Positions 56,166 to 64,000 of a stretch of DNA of 64,000 bases are shown in pieces. The notes under the pieces are model-generated. The model did not search any database, was not told the DNA's origin, and saw nothing but the letters and a program-made list of their open reading frames with translations. The translations under genes were made by a program, and so were the position numbers. The DNA comes from Luscinia megarhynchos (Eukaryota > Chordata > Aves > Passeriformes > Turdidae): contig JAPFBE010000033.1 in the NCBI GenBank assembly GCA_034336665.1, positions 2,170,001 through 2,234,000 on the forward strand, read 5' to 3'. Each line of letters starts with the position of its first letter. Position 1 is the stretch's first letter.

Positions 56166-56965
56166 CCAGCTATCTCGGTTTGAAAGACAGGTGTCTGTTA
56201 GGGAAAGACGGGCCCTCCCTTGAAATGAAAAAAGTAAATCCCCTCCCTCTGAATTAGTATAATTTTGAATTTAAGGGGCTTTCAGGCAAAGATATGGGGA
56301 TAAGAATAGCAGTTTTTTTACTAGTATGCATGACAAGTCTAACAAAACAACAACTATGCAATTAATAACAAACCGAACCAGGAACCTAGTAACAGTTCTT
56401 TTGGCTGTGGGCACTTTCCCCTTTCGTGAAGTTACCATCGCAGCCGGCAGGGAGCGCTGGCAGGCTTCCGGTGGACAGGGCAGGTGTGATGATCCCTGCA
56501 CGGCTGCAGGGGGCGCTGTGGCATGAGCTCAGGGAGCATGCAGTAATGGTGACTGTGTCTGAGACAGGAAGGGATGGAAAAGAGAGGCTTTGCTTCACAG
56601 CCCCTGCTCCAGCAGGACACACAGGAACAGCAAGCTGAAATGGCAGGGCGTCCTAGCAGGGCAGGGATACAGGGTACAGCAGCAAAAGAAGGTAGCTCCG
56701 GGCTGGGCTATGGCAGTGGTAGCGGCGACCCTCCTCCTCCACAGCCAAGAGTGAATGAGAGAGAGCAACTCCCCCCACTCTCTTTTTACCTGCTTCTAAA
56801 CCTCACGGTGTACCCCTCCCTCTGAGAGAAACTCCCAAAAACCAGAGAAGTTCTCCCTCCCCCATCTCAAGAACTTAGCCATCAGTGCTTCTTAGCATGT
56901 CAATGGGAAAAATGCCACAGGTAAAGCAGAAAAGAAAGAAAAACCAACCCTCAACACCACCCTTT
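56166..56965 (-). mobile_element. LTR-like insert in ERV5 integrase
   Basis: Integrase homology stops near 56165 and RNase H ends near 56983. Between them is unrelated sequence starting CGGTTTGAAAGACAGGTG, with a GC-rich middle and a purine-rich right end. I recognise the left part as a bird LTR type. No duplication was found. The overlapping 60-83 residue frames are not genes. Confidence 0.5.
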
Positions 56966-56982
56966 TTTATTATATGCCCTTT

Positions 56983-57420
56983 CTAATCTGTAATGAGTTT
57001 TTGATTCTCTTTGGTATATTCTGACTTACTTTCTAGGGAGATTTGCCCATCAGGGATCAAAGCTCCTTCTGTTTTTAACTCTCCTTTGGCTGTCTGTTTT
57101 GCCTCTCTGTCCACTAGCTTTTTTTTTTTTTCTAATTCCAAACATACTTTTTGGTGTGCCTTGATGTGCATGATTACCACTTTCTTAGGGAGTTGGACTG
57201 CCTCTAACAGTTCCAGGATCTCTTCTGCATGTTTGATGTTTTTGCCCTGTGAATTTATTAATCCTCTTTCCTTCCAGATTGCTCTATGCACATATACGAC
57301 TCTAAAGGCATATTTTGAGTCTGTATAGATATTCACAGTTTTGCTTTGGGCTAGTTCTAAGGCGCAGGTTAGAGCAATTATTTCTGCCTTTTGTGTGGAG
57401 GTATTGATGGGCAAAGGTCC
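56983..57420 (-). pseudogene. pol: ERV5 RNase H domain
   Basis: A 143-residue open frame: INTSTQKAEIIALTCALELA (catalytic Glu), NIYTDSKYAFRVVYVH (catalytic Asp), RGLINSQGKNIKHAEEILELLEA, IMHIKAHQK (His region) and a last Asp in VDREAKQTA. The first catalytic Asp lies just upstream of the frame in a broken stretch. Typical of gammaretroviral RNase H. It is the longest preserved piece of ERV5 pol. Confidence 0.85.
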
Positions 57421-57503
57421 TGACTCTTACTATTTCTTGACTGGTGGTGATGGCGTATCTAGTGTCTTTTATCGCTTAGCACATAACTGCTTCCATCCAT
57501 GAA

Positions 57504-57800
57504 CTAGTTTTCTGTGTTCGCTATAGGACTATCTTTTAAGTCTGGATGGCTCAAATATGTCGCTTCGATGGTTTCTAGACAGTCATGATGCACTGGTTCC
57601 CCTGTATTTCCGCTGAGGAAAGACGCTGGATTGACAATGTCAGACACTACAATTTCCACATCATCTTGTTCTACCATTGTAGCCTGATATTTTAAAAATT
57701 TTTGTGGGGAAAGCCAATGCCCACCTTTCATTTCTAGTACTGTAGATATTGTATGGGACACTAACACAGTCATTTTTTGGCCCAGGGTAAATTTTATTTG
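57504..57800 (-). pseudogene. pol: ERV5 RT connection domain, joined directly to protease
   Basis: The frame 57504-57773 reads MTVLVSHTISTVLE, HWLSPQKFLKYQA, VNPASFLSG, then HDCLETIEATYLSHPDLKD. This is the segment between RT thumb and RNase H in gammaretroviruses. Immediately upstream (57800-57843) is the end of protease. The whole fingers/palm region with the catalytic YVDD box is missing, so the provirus lost at least 1 kb here. Confidence 0.8.
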
Positions 57801-58120
57801 TATATACTGCTGGTCATTTACTTCCAGAGTAATCTTTTCTTTTTAAAATATAATTACTGTTCCCAATTGCTCTAATAAATCTCTTCCCAAAAGTGCCCTC
57901 AGGGAGTTTGACATATACAGAGATTTGTGGATACCCCATTGTTTTCCCAGTTTATATCTTAGAGGTTCACAAAAATATGCTTTTTCACTATGGCCAGTTG
58001 CACCTTTTACCATGATATAATCATTTTCTAGGGGCATCAAAGCTTGGTTTAAAACTGAGTATGTTGCCCTCATGTCAACCAAAAATTCTACTTTATTTTA
58101 CCCTTTCCTTAGCTTCATTA
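57801..58120 (-). pseudogene. pro: ERV5 protease, active site changed
   Basis: The frame 57843-58082 shows a retroviral aspartic protease: VDMRATYSVLN at the active site, then GATGHSEKAYFCEPL and the C-terminal ALLGRDLLEQLG. The catalytic DTG triplet reads DMR, so Asp remains but Thr and Gly are replaced. It is inactive. A stop follows at 57840-57842. Confidence 0.82.
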
Positions 58121-58229
58121 TAACCAGTGGATCTGCTAGGGTGGATTCCTTAGTTCCACGTCAGTCTTCTCCTACAGGACCCACTATTTTCCTTTTCTGG
58201 TTATTCTGCTCCTGTCTCCTTATCCTTGT

Positions 58230-58300
58230 GTTTTCCTGGATATTCGTCTTTCTAGCGGCCAAATCTTTTGCATAACGCACATTGATTCTTGCCGAATAGG
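58230..58300 (-). pseudogene. gag: ERV5 nucleocapsid zinc knuckle, degraded
   Basis: Minus strand reads C-ALC-KRFGR-stop-KDEY. Compared with CX2CX4HX4C, His is Arg, an in-frame TAG replaces the usual Trp, and the last Cys is Tyr. A preceding poly-Val stretch comes from a CAC repeat at 58347-58364. Confidence 0.75.
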
Positions 58301-58484
58301 GGTGGTCCTTGTCTAGGTTTTCTTTCTCCCTCCTCCCTGATCACCACCACCACCACCACCTTTCTTTGTCGTCGCTTGTAATTGTCTTCCTTGTTACTAA
58401 ACACTCTCTACACTTCATCTAGCAACACTTCTAGGTTCCTGCTTTCTGTAGGACACAGCTTTTGAAGCTTGCGCCTAATATTTC

Positions 58485-59070
58485 CTGTAGACTAGCCCAG
58501 GAAGAAAGAAACTAGTTGTTGTATTCCTACCTCTGACCCAGGATCCAGTGGTGTATTGCAGTGCATCACATCCTTCAGGTGATCTAGGAATTTAGATGGT
58601 GACTCAGAGGGACCTTGTTTGATTGTGTATAATGCTGACCAATTTATGGTTTTGGGAATGTCCCTTTTCATTCCTTTTGAGATCCACTCCTGGTATGCCT
58701 GCAATTTTTCTATATGTGCAGACATTTTCGCATCTCATTTTGGGTCTTGGAGGGGGAGGTATTTTTTAATGTCTTCCTCCCTGGTTTTATAATAATCCTC
58801 AGCCAAATCTCCCACAGTTTTTAGAATTAATTGTTTTTCTGTTTTGGTCATATAGTGTAATAATAGCTGTATGTCATTCCAATTGGGATTGTGTTGTTTT
58901 ACTATAAACTGGAAGTGTTTGGATGTACTTACTGGATCATTCCAGTAGTCCCTGGCAAACATCCTCCACGCCTCCAGATCAATGGTAGAAAAAGGTACCT
59001 TAATTACCATCGTCCCTCCTTCAGGTCCTACTGCCTCCCAGAGAGGGCCCTGCATGACCACTGAGGCCAA
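58485..59070 (-). pseudogene. gag: ERV5 capsid
   Basis: Two frames in one phase (58735-59070 and 58492-58725) separated by a single TGA at 58735-58737. The first shows PFSTIDLEAWRMFARDYWNDPVS and NPNWNDIQLLLHYM. The second shows SALYTIKQGPSESPSKFLDHLKDVM and DPGSEVG, the gammaretroviral major homology region. Apart from the stop the capsid is nearly complete, until a second stop at about 58489. Confidence 0.85.
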
Positions 59071-59639
59071 CTTTTTCTGGTGTGGGAAGACACGGGGCTA
59101 ATGGGGGGGATGGAGGGGGAGGGGTTGGGGGAGTGAGGGTTCTGTCTGAGTTTGTATCTTGTTCCTGTGATCGAGGGAGAGGCTTAAGCAGATCAGTTAG
59201 ATCTTGTTCTGGTGCCTGGTGAATTTTATTTATTCTAGTGCACTGTTGGCCAATATTTCCTTTTAAATTTTTTGTTATTTTCCTTCTCGCAGGCGAGTAC
59301 AAGAGGGTCTTGTGGTGCTTGTGGTGGCACAATCCCACAATCCTGCTATTCCGGATGGTTTTGGAGGGTGAAAAACATATCCGCATATGATGCTTCATCC
59401 CATTTTCCCTCCCTCCTTAAGAACAACATTAACTGCAAAATAGTGTTATAATCAATCATTACATTAAATGGCCATTTTGCCCCATCCTCTAATTTGTATA
59501 ACGGCCACTACTGGTTGCAGCATTTAATGAGAATTCTTTTATTTTCTGTGCCCCCTGAGCCAACTATATCTCTCCAATGCATTAATATGCAACTGAAAGG
59601 GCTTTTTTATGGGACTTCTTTACTCTGGCTCTTCCCCAT
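59071..59639 (-). pseudogene. gag: ERV5 matrix and proline-rich region
   Basis: The gag start is ATG at 59639-59637, giving MGKSQSKEVP, with Gly2 suited to myristoylation. An in-frame stop follows at once, at codon 11. Further on, in changing frames, come a WPLYKLEDGAKWPFN matrix signature and a Pro-rich segment (PPTPPPPSPPLAP) that may contain late-domain motifs. Confidence 0.75.
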
Positions 59640-60553
59640 CCTTTTGTTCCCTTTGGGATTTTACTTGTCACTCCTAGTCTCTACGAGAATTTCTTTGTAC
59701 ACTTTCTTATAGTCTTATCCCAGTTCTTTTCTCAGCTATCTTAGATTTTCTGGCTATTAAAGCAGCCTGTCACATATATACACATTTACTAGTTTTAAAG
59801 CTACCTTAATATATTGTTGGTTATGACTTGGATCTATAGTTTTTTAGTGCTATAGGTATACAAACTGTTTGCGGTACCAGACACACCATATAAAATGTTT
59901 TAAGCGCTTTGTCTGCCTCTGGCTGTGCCCCCTCAAGGGGTCACAGAACCTCAGACTAGGGCACTCACTCACTCTGCAGTGGTGCTGCATCTCAAACACA
60001 CACAAAAACATGAAATGCATTTTTAATACTTAACATAAAATACCCAGGCATTTGCAAATTACACAAATTAACCATCCATTTATCATTTAAGTTAGTACCC
60101 CTCCAACAGCTCTGAATATTATCTAAGTAACTATTTAAAAGGGTCCACTTACCCTTCTCTTGCTTCTTATACAGTAATTACCAGGTCCATCCTGACTCCC
60201 AATGCTGGGATGCAGCGGTGACTCTAGATTGGCTCGATCTACCCCCAGGATGGCTAGCGGCCGTCCTATTGGTCAGCAAATCTGACCAACATACAGGGTA
60301 CCCTCCTCCTATACGGGGACTATGCCATATGCTAGAAGTCTCTGGGTGGTTTATTAGCGGCCCCAGCCAAGCGTGGGTGTCCCCTACGACTTACTGGGCC
60401 CCCCCTTTGTTGAACATACCATTTCTCTGCAGCCACAGAAAATTGTTCTCTACTCCCACAGTGAGCGGCTGGGAGAGGAGTTTCTCTGAGAAAATACTCC
60501 GGGCGTGACTAGGATGTCCGCTCCAGAGTTGATCATGCAGCCAAGCAGAGAGT
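59640..60553 (-). other. ERV5 leader
   Basis: Between primer site and gag start. No frame of note. A packaging signal would lie here, but none can be identified by eye. Confidence 0.6.
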
Positions 60554-60571
60554 CTCCTGCCTGGCTCACCA
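60554..60571 (-). other. ERV5 primer binding site, Arg-tRNA(ACG)-like
   Basis: Minus strand TGGTGAGCCAGGCAGGAG differs at two of 18 positions from the complement of the 3' end of vertebrate tRNA-Arg(ACG) as I recall it. It begins two bases (GT) after the LTR end TGTCA. Confidence 0.75.
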
Positions 60572-60573
60572 AC

Positions 60574-61067
60574 TGACAGGTGGGGTAAAATTCTATAACC
60601 AGTGAGGCTGTAAAGTAGGTATGTTTTATTTAGTGCTGAGTGAACAGGGGACCTCTTCACCACAAATGTGAGTACTCACTGTGGTGATTTACTGTGCCTT
60701 TAAACATAAAGATGTTACATATTCAAGATAATTGTGGCACAGCTTATACATGATCATAACCTTTCCCTGAAAAGACGGGTTTTATTCTAATGAGTTCTGG
60801 GAAATAATTTCTATAGTCCCTGCCTTTGGCTCTTCCTAGGTGCATCTGCAGAGTGGCTTCTGGTGGTCGTGGGCCAGGGGGCTTCAGATGAAGTAAACTC
60901 CTCTTCTTTGCACTGAACTTTTTACCTCTGTTCCTCACTCATGCTCTTTGGATCCTTGACATTTCTCTAGACCACAAAGCCAGATTAGACTGGTTTGAGA
61001 TACTTCAGGCAGCTAATCCTTGCTTTTATTAGGAGCCAGTCCTGCTTTTATCAGACCCACTTTATCA
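60574..61067 (-). mobile_element. ERV5 5' LTR
   Basis: Partner of 53195-53691: plus strand TGACAGGTGGGG ... CTTTATCA. Minus strand TG...CA. The R region shows AATAAA on the minus strand near 60625. The 64-residue frame inside, shared with the other LTR, is not a gene. Confidence 0.9.
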
Positions 61068-61881
61068 GTGTGAGGGAATACTACATGGCGACACCAAGGT
61101 CAGTGGAGAAGGAGGGGGAGGAGGTGCTTCCGGCACCGGAGTTGGGATTCCTCTGCAGGCTGTGGTGAAGACCATGGTGAAGCAGGCTGTCCCTCTGCAG
61201 CCCATGGGTCCACAGGGAATGCAGAGATCCACCCGCAGCCTGTGGGGGAGGTGCCCATGCCAGAGCGTCTGAATGCCTGAAGGAGTCTGTGATTCAGTGG
61301 AAGACCCGTTGGAGAGAGGAGGGCCCTGCTTCCAGGTTGGAGCAGCCTGTCCTTGGAGGACTGCACCCTGTGGACAGAGAGACCCACACCACAGCAGTTT
61401 TGGGAGGACTGTCTGCCCGTGGGGGGAGTTCACATTGCAGTAGGTGTGGTATGACTGCTGGTCATGAGAGTGGACCCACACTGGAGAAGTTCATGGAGAA
61501 CCGTCTCCCGAGGGAGGGACGCCACAGTCTCACAGGGGAAGGACTTCCTGAGCAGTGAAAGAAAATCTCAGTGATGAACTTACCAAAACCCCCATGCCCT
61601 GTCTCCCTGCACTGTCAGTGGGAAGGAGGCAGGGGCTCTGAGGGAAAAGGTGTTTTAAGGGCTTATTTCACTTTTCATTGTCCTCTGATTCTGTTTGTTA
61701 GTAATAAATTCACTTTGCAACTTAAGTTGAGCCTGTTTTGCCCTTGAAATATTTCTCCCAGTCCTTATCCCATTCATAAAGTGTTAGGGTTTTTTTCACC
61801 TTCTCTGCCCAGCTGTAGCAGGGGAGGGTGAGCAAGTGACTCTCATGGGTGCCTGGTGTTGGGCCAGTGTCAAACCACAAC
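61068..61881 (+). mobile_element. Family A LTR copy 5, right part
   Basis: Continues family A after ERV5: GGAGGTGCTTCCGGCACCGG, GCAGGCTGTCCCTCTGCAGC, the AATAAA signal at about 61703, and the end GTGTCAAACCACA. It is followed by AACAT, shared with the left side. The frames at 61065-61558 are LTR sequence. Confidence 0.83.
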
Positions 61882-62160
61882 AACATCAAAGCCCAGAATA
61901 TTTTCATTGTGATCTTTAATTGCAAAGTGAGTAGAAGGTATGCGCTTCTTCTCCAGTAGCCATAAATAAACCTTAGCAATTTTACACACAGCACTTGCTC
62001 TGTTTACTCCAGTAATTTTTACTCTTTGCTGTCCGACTTGCACACCCAACTTTTTGGTATCATGTTGTGCTAATACTGAAATTGTGCTCCTGTATCTATT
62101 AGAAATTTGGTTAATTGACAACAGGGACCAACTGGAAACAGAATATATGGGCTATTGTTA
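61882..62160 (-). pseudogene. pro: ERV4 protease
   Basis: The frame 61870-62121 shows SVLAQHDTKKLGVQVGQQRV, KITGVNRASAVCKIAKVYLWLL and then NENILGFDV at the insert edge. This is a retroviral aspartic protease body. The DTG active-site triplet lies around 62098-62115, where the frame breaks (the frameshift follows LID-like text). The C-terminal end is separated by the nested LTR; RT resumes at 52940. Confidence 0.72.
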
Positions 62161-63665
62161 TTTATCCATTGATAAGCTTCTACTTGCTGGACTGGCAGGC
62201 ACAGATGCCATCCAGATTTTATTTGTTTTTTGAGTCCCGATTTCAGGAAGAAAAAGGATTGCTATTCCTCCCGGGAGTTGATGGTCATACCAGTGTTGGT
62301 GTCTGTGTTTAGAGTATTTTGTCCCTGATTTTTGTCATGTCATCTCAGAAGTGTATTAATTAGGCTCTGGATAGTGCTAATAGACTGTCTCTGAAGTGCA
62401 GCTTTTGGAATACCTAGTGACAATGCTTGATTATATAACTCTTTACACCTCTGATTTTTAGGCATATGATCTGTAAGTCCTGGTTCCCATTAATAGTTTG
62501 TCTGACATTACAGCCAGTGTTTGGTATCACTGGGGAGATCATTCCATCCCATCTCTTGGACATGATTTATGATATGCATTAGTGCTACCCAGACGGGGAT
62601 TTCCCTAGGGTTTAAGGCTGCTGCCACACCTCTAACCAATTGTGCATTAAAGGCTGCATCTCTTCATCGTTTTGCAGTAAGGTAGGGTTTGAGTAAGGTG
62701 GGGCCCCCTTAATTAGTGGCTTTAACATACTAAAGGCCACAGCTGCAGTAATAGGAGCATCAATAGATTGATGCTCATGCATAGCTTGGACACAGGCAGC
62801 TTTTGTAATAGCAGGGGAGAGTTCAGACAAAGAATTAATAGGTATTACCAGAGGCTCTCCTCTTTCCTGCACATCCATTCTGTCAGCCCAGAATGCCACT
62901 CTGCTTGCTATTGAATGGGGATCATTTGGGGGAAGAGGACCAGAAGACAACATAACACCAGGACCCCAGAACCCATTTGCCTCTTCACCGTTCAATAGGA
63001 TTCAGTCTCCTCCAGTTAAACAAATACCAAAAATATTCAGTTTCATCTGGCTTATGGTCATAGTGTTCTTGCAAATTAGCCATCTGAATTGGATCAAACG
63101 GGCTTCTTTTTTCGGTATGATTTCCCTGTCCACCCCAAGGTCTAGTGGTTATCTCAGTTTTTATAATGGATCTGACTTCATACACAGAATCGTAAGGAGG
63201 TAAAAAATCATCTTCCCCTGGTTCATTATCACTGGGATCACCCCCTATGTTACCATTCTAATCTTCAGGAGATGCAATTAATTTTCCAATTTGCACAATG
63301 TCAGGTTTTGGAGCCTGCATAAGCATCAGCTCAACTTTTTCTCCCAGCTTTTGTTTCTCTTTCTATTCCTCCTGTAACAGTCCCATCTGTTCTATTCGCA
63401 AGGACAACAATAACTAATTTGTTTTCCTAGTTTCCACTTTAGTTTTCAGTTCTTGTTTCACTTTAATATTATCTTTATGGTATTAGCAAGCAGCTTCTAG
63501 AAAGGTGCCTAGCATTTTGCGCATAATTTCTTTATCTTTCCCGTTCTTTGAACAGTGTCTAGCAACTTTTAAATGTTCTTTCACAGCTTTTTGGTCATAC
63601 AAATTATCCTGAGCCCGTTTGTCTGAGAACTTAGGGCTTGGACTTAGGACTTGCCATCCTGCCAC
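62161..63665 (-). pseudogene. gag: ERV4 gag
   Basis: Three open pieces. First is 63483-63665, a Lys-rich N-terminal piece (VKEHLKVARHCSKNGKDKEIMRKML, then FLEAAC). Second is 62985-63185, RPWGGQGNHTEKRSPF and EYFWYLFNWRR. Third is 62612-62995, a capsid-like stretch with SLSELSPAITKAACVQAMHEH and WLEVWQQP. No zinc knuckle was recognised. Stops near 63482 and 63190 and frameshifts below 62600 break it. The class of this gag is not one I can name. It is in order and orientation with the ERV4 LTRs and protease. Confidence 0.65.
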
Positions 63666-63675
63666 AACTAGGCCA
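63658..63675 (-). other. ERV4 primer binding site region
   Basis: Three bases after the LTR end the minus strand reads TGGCCTAGTTGTGGCAGG. It resembles a Ser-tRNA site (TGGCGTAGTCGGCAGG) with an insertion of two bases, but this is weak. Confidence 0.35.
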
Positions 63676-63678
63676 AAT

Positions 63679-64000
63679 TGTTACGAATGAGTGTTTAAGA
63701 TTGCTTTAAAAATCACTGGCAAGGATATCAGTAGAAACCAGATTTAATATTAAGCATGACAAAGCTCATTGGCAAGGTTCACTCTTCTACTTACCAGACA
63801 GTTAAAGCACACCAAGGAAAAAAGAAAAACAACCCCAAAACAACAAAATACAGTCAATCAAAACAGAAATGAGCCAAGAACTATCTGGGGGAGGAGTGGT
63901 GTGTGGGTGTGTGTGTGTGTGTGTTTAGGTGCATGTGACAAACAATAGAAAGGGCAAGGATAAAAAGGAATATGGCCTAAAACTGTAACAGCACTCAACA
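63679..64000 (-). mobile_element. ERV4 5' LTR, cut by the window end
   Basis: Plus strand starts TGTTACGAATGAG and matches 51830-52140. A TG microsatellite (63899-63924) expanded here relative to the other LTR. The U3 side lies beyond 64000. Confidence 0.87.

Larger units (their letters stand above)
53195..61067 (-). mobile_element. ERV5: complete two-LTR gammaretrovirus-like provirus
   Basis: Two LTRs of 497 and 494 bp in the same orientation enclose, on the minus strand, primer site, leader, gag, protease, RT connection, RNase H, integrase, env and polypurine tract. Flanking bases ATGT (53191-53194) and GTGT (61068-61071) fit a 4-bp duplication with one change, as gammaretroviruses make. 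The LTRs differ at roughly one base in ten by eye, so it is old. Confidence 0.9.

Noticed and set aside
56326..56825. Overlapping GC-rich frames (60-83 residues) as a captured host exon
   Set aside because: The surrounding sequence looks like an inserted LTR, frames overlap on both strands, and no domain is recognisable.
1..64000. CRISPR arrays, rRNA or tRNA genes, bacterial operons
   Set aside because: None seen; the direct repeats present are microsatellites, target duplications and LTRs, and the tRNA-like matches are 18-base primer sites only.

Overview
The window reads as bird nuclear DNA. At least a dozen CR1-type LINE copies are present, several ending in the CR1 3' octamer (ATTCTATG repeats). 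CR1 ORF2 and ORF1 (esterase) protein signatures recur throughout, many long terminal repeats of avian endogenous retrovirus (ERV) type are present, and no SINE or L1 is visible. I found no intact host gene, RNA gene or CRISPR array. The only host-derived coding sequence recognised is a decayed Y-box (cold-shock domain) retrocopy. The high repeat load and many nested insertions suggest a slowly purged compartment (W chromosome, pericentromere or gene desert), but that is inference.

Layout. 0.5-2.6 kb: two LTRs of one family (called family A here). 3.0-5.1 kb: gag-pro-RT remnant of an ERV on the minus strand (ERV1). 5.6-11.2 kb: a nearly full-length CR1 on the minus strand with an intact 360-codon ORF1, its endonuclease split by a solo LTR with a 5-bp target duplication. 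11.75-15.4 kb: an older CR1 (plus), again split by a solo LTR. 15.4-25 kb: LTRs of several families plus a CR1 (18.2-20.6 kb) cut by two solo LTRs. 25.7-31.4 kb: three more CR1 copies. 31.8-34.5 kb: a second ERV1-type provirus (ERV2) with a Lys-tRNA-like primer binding site and very strong coding-strand G-to-A change. 34.8-40 kb: LTRs and CR1 pieces. 40-42.4 kb: unassigned DNA. 42.4-44.3 kb: two CR1 3' halves. 44.6-47.4 kb: an LTR with a 650-bp TTC/TTCC microsatellite, then a provirus leader with an Arg-tRNA(UCU) primer binding site and LTR (ERV3). 49.3-51.6 kb: LTR, polypurine tract, Y-box retrocopy and gag-like fragment, all on the minus strand.

51.8-64 kb is a three-layer nest. The outer provirus (ERV4, minus) has its 3' LTR at 51.8-52.25 kb and its 5' LTR running off the window end. 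Its protease/RT junction was hit by a family-A LTR (plus). That LTR was in turn hit by a complete two-LTR gammaretrovirus-like provirus (ERV5, minus, 53,195-61,067), which has an Arg-tRNA(ACG)-like primer site, degraded gag, protease, RNase H, integrase and env, and has lost its polymerase core.

Together the elements record successive waves: CR1 first, then LTR elements landing in CR1 and in each other, most reduced to solo LTRs. All retroviral genes seen are broken by stops, frameshifts or deletions. Family letters (A-P) and ERV numbers are labels for this window only; no database was consulted.
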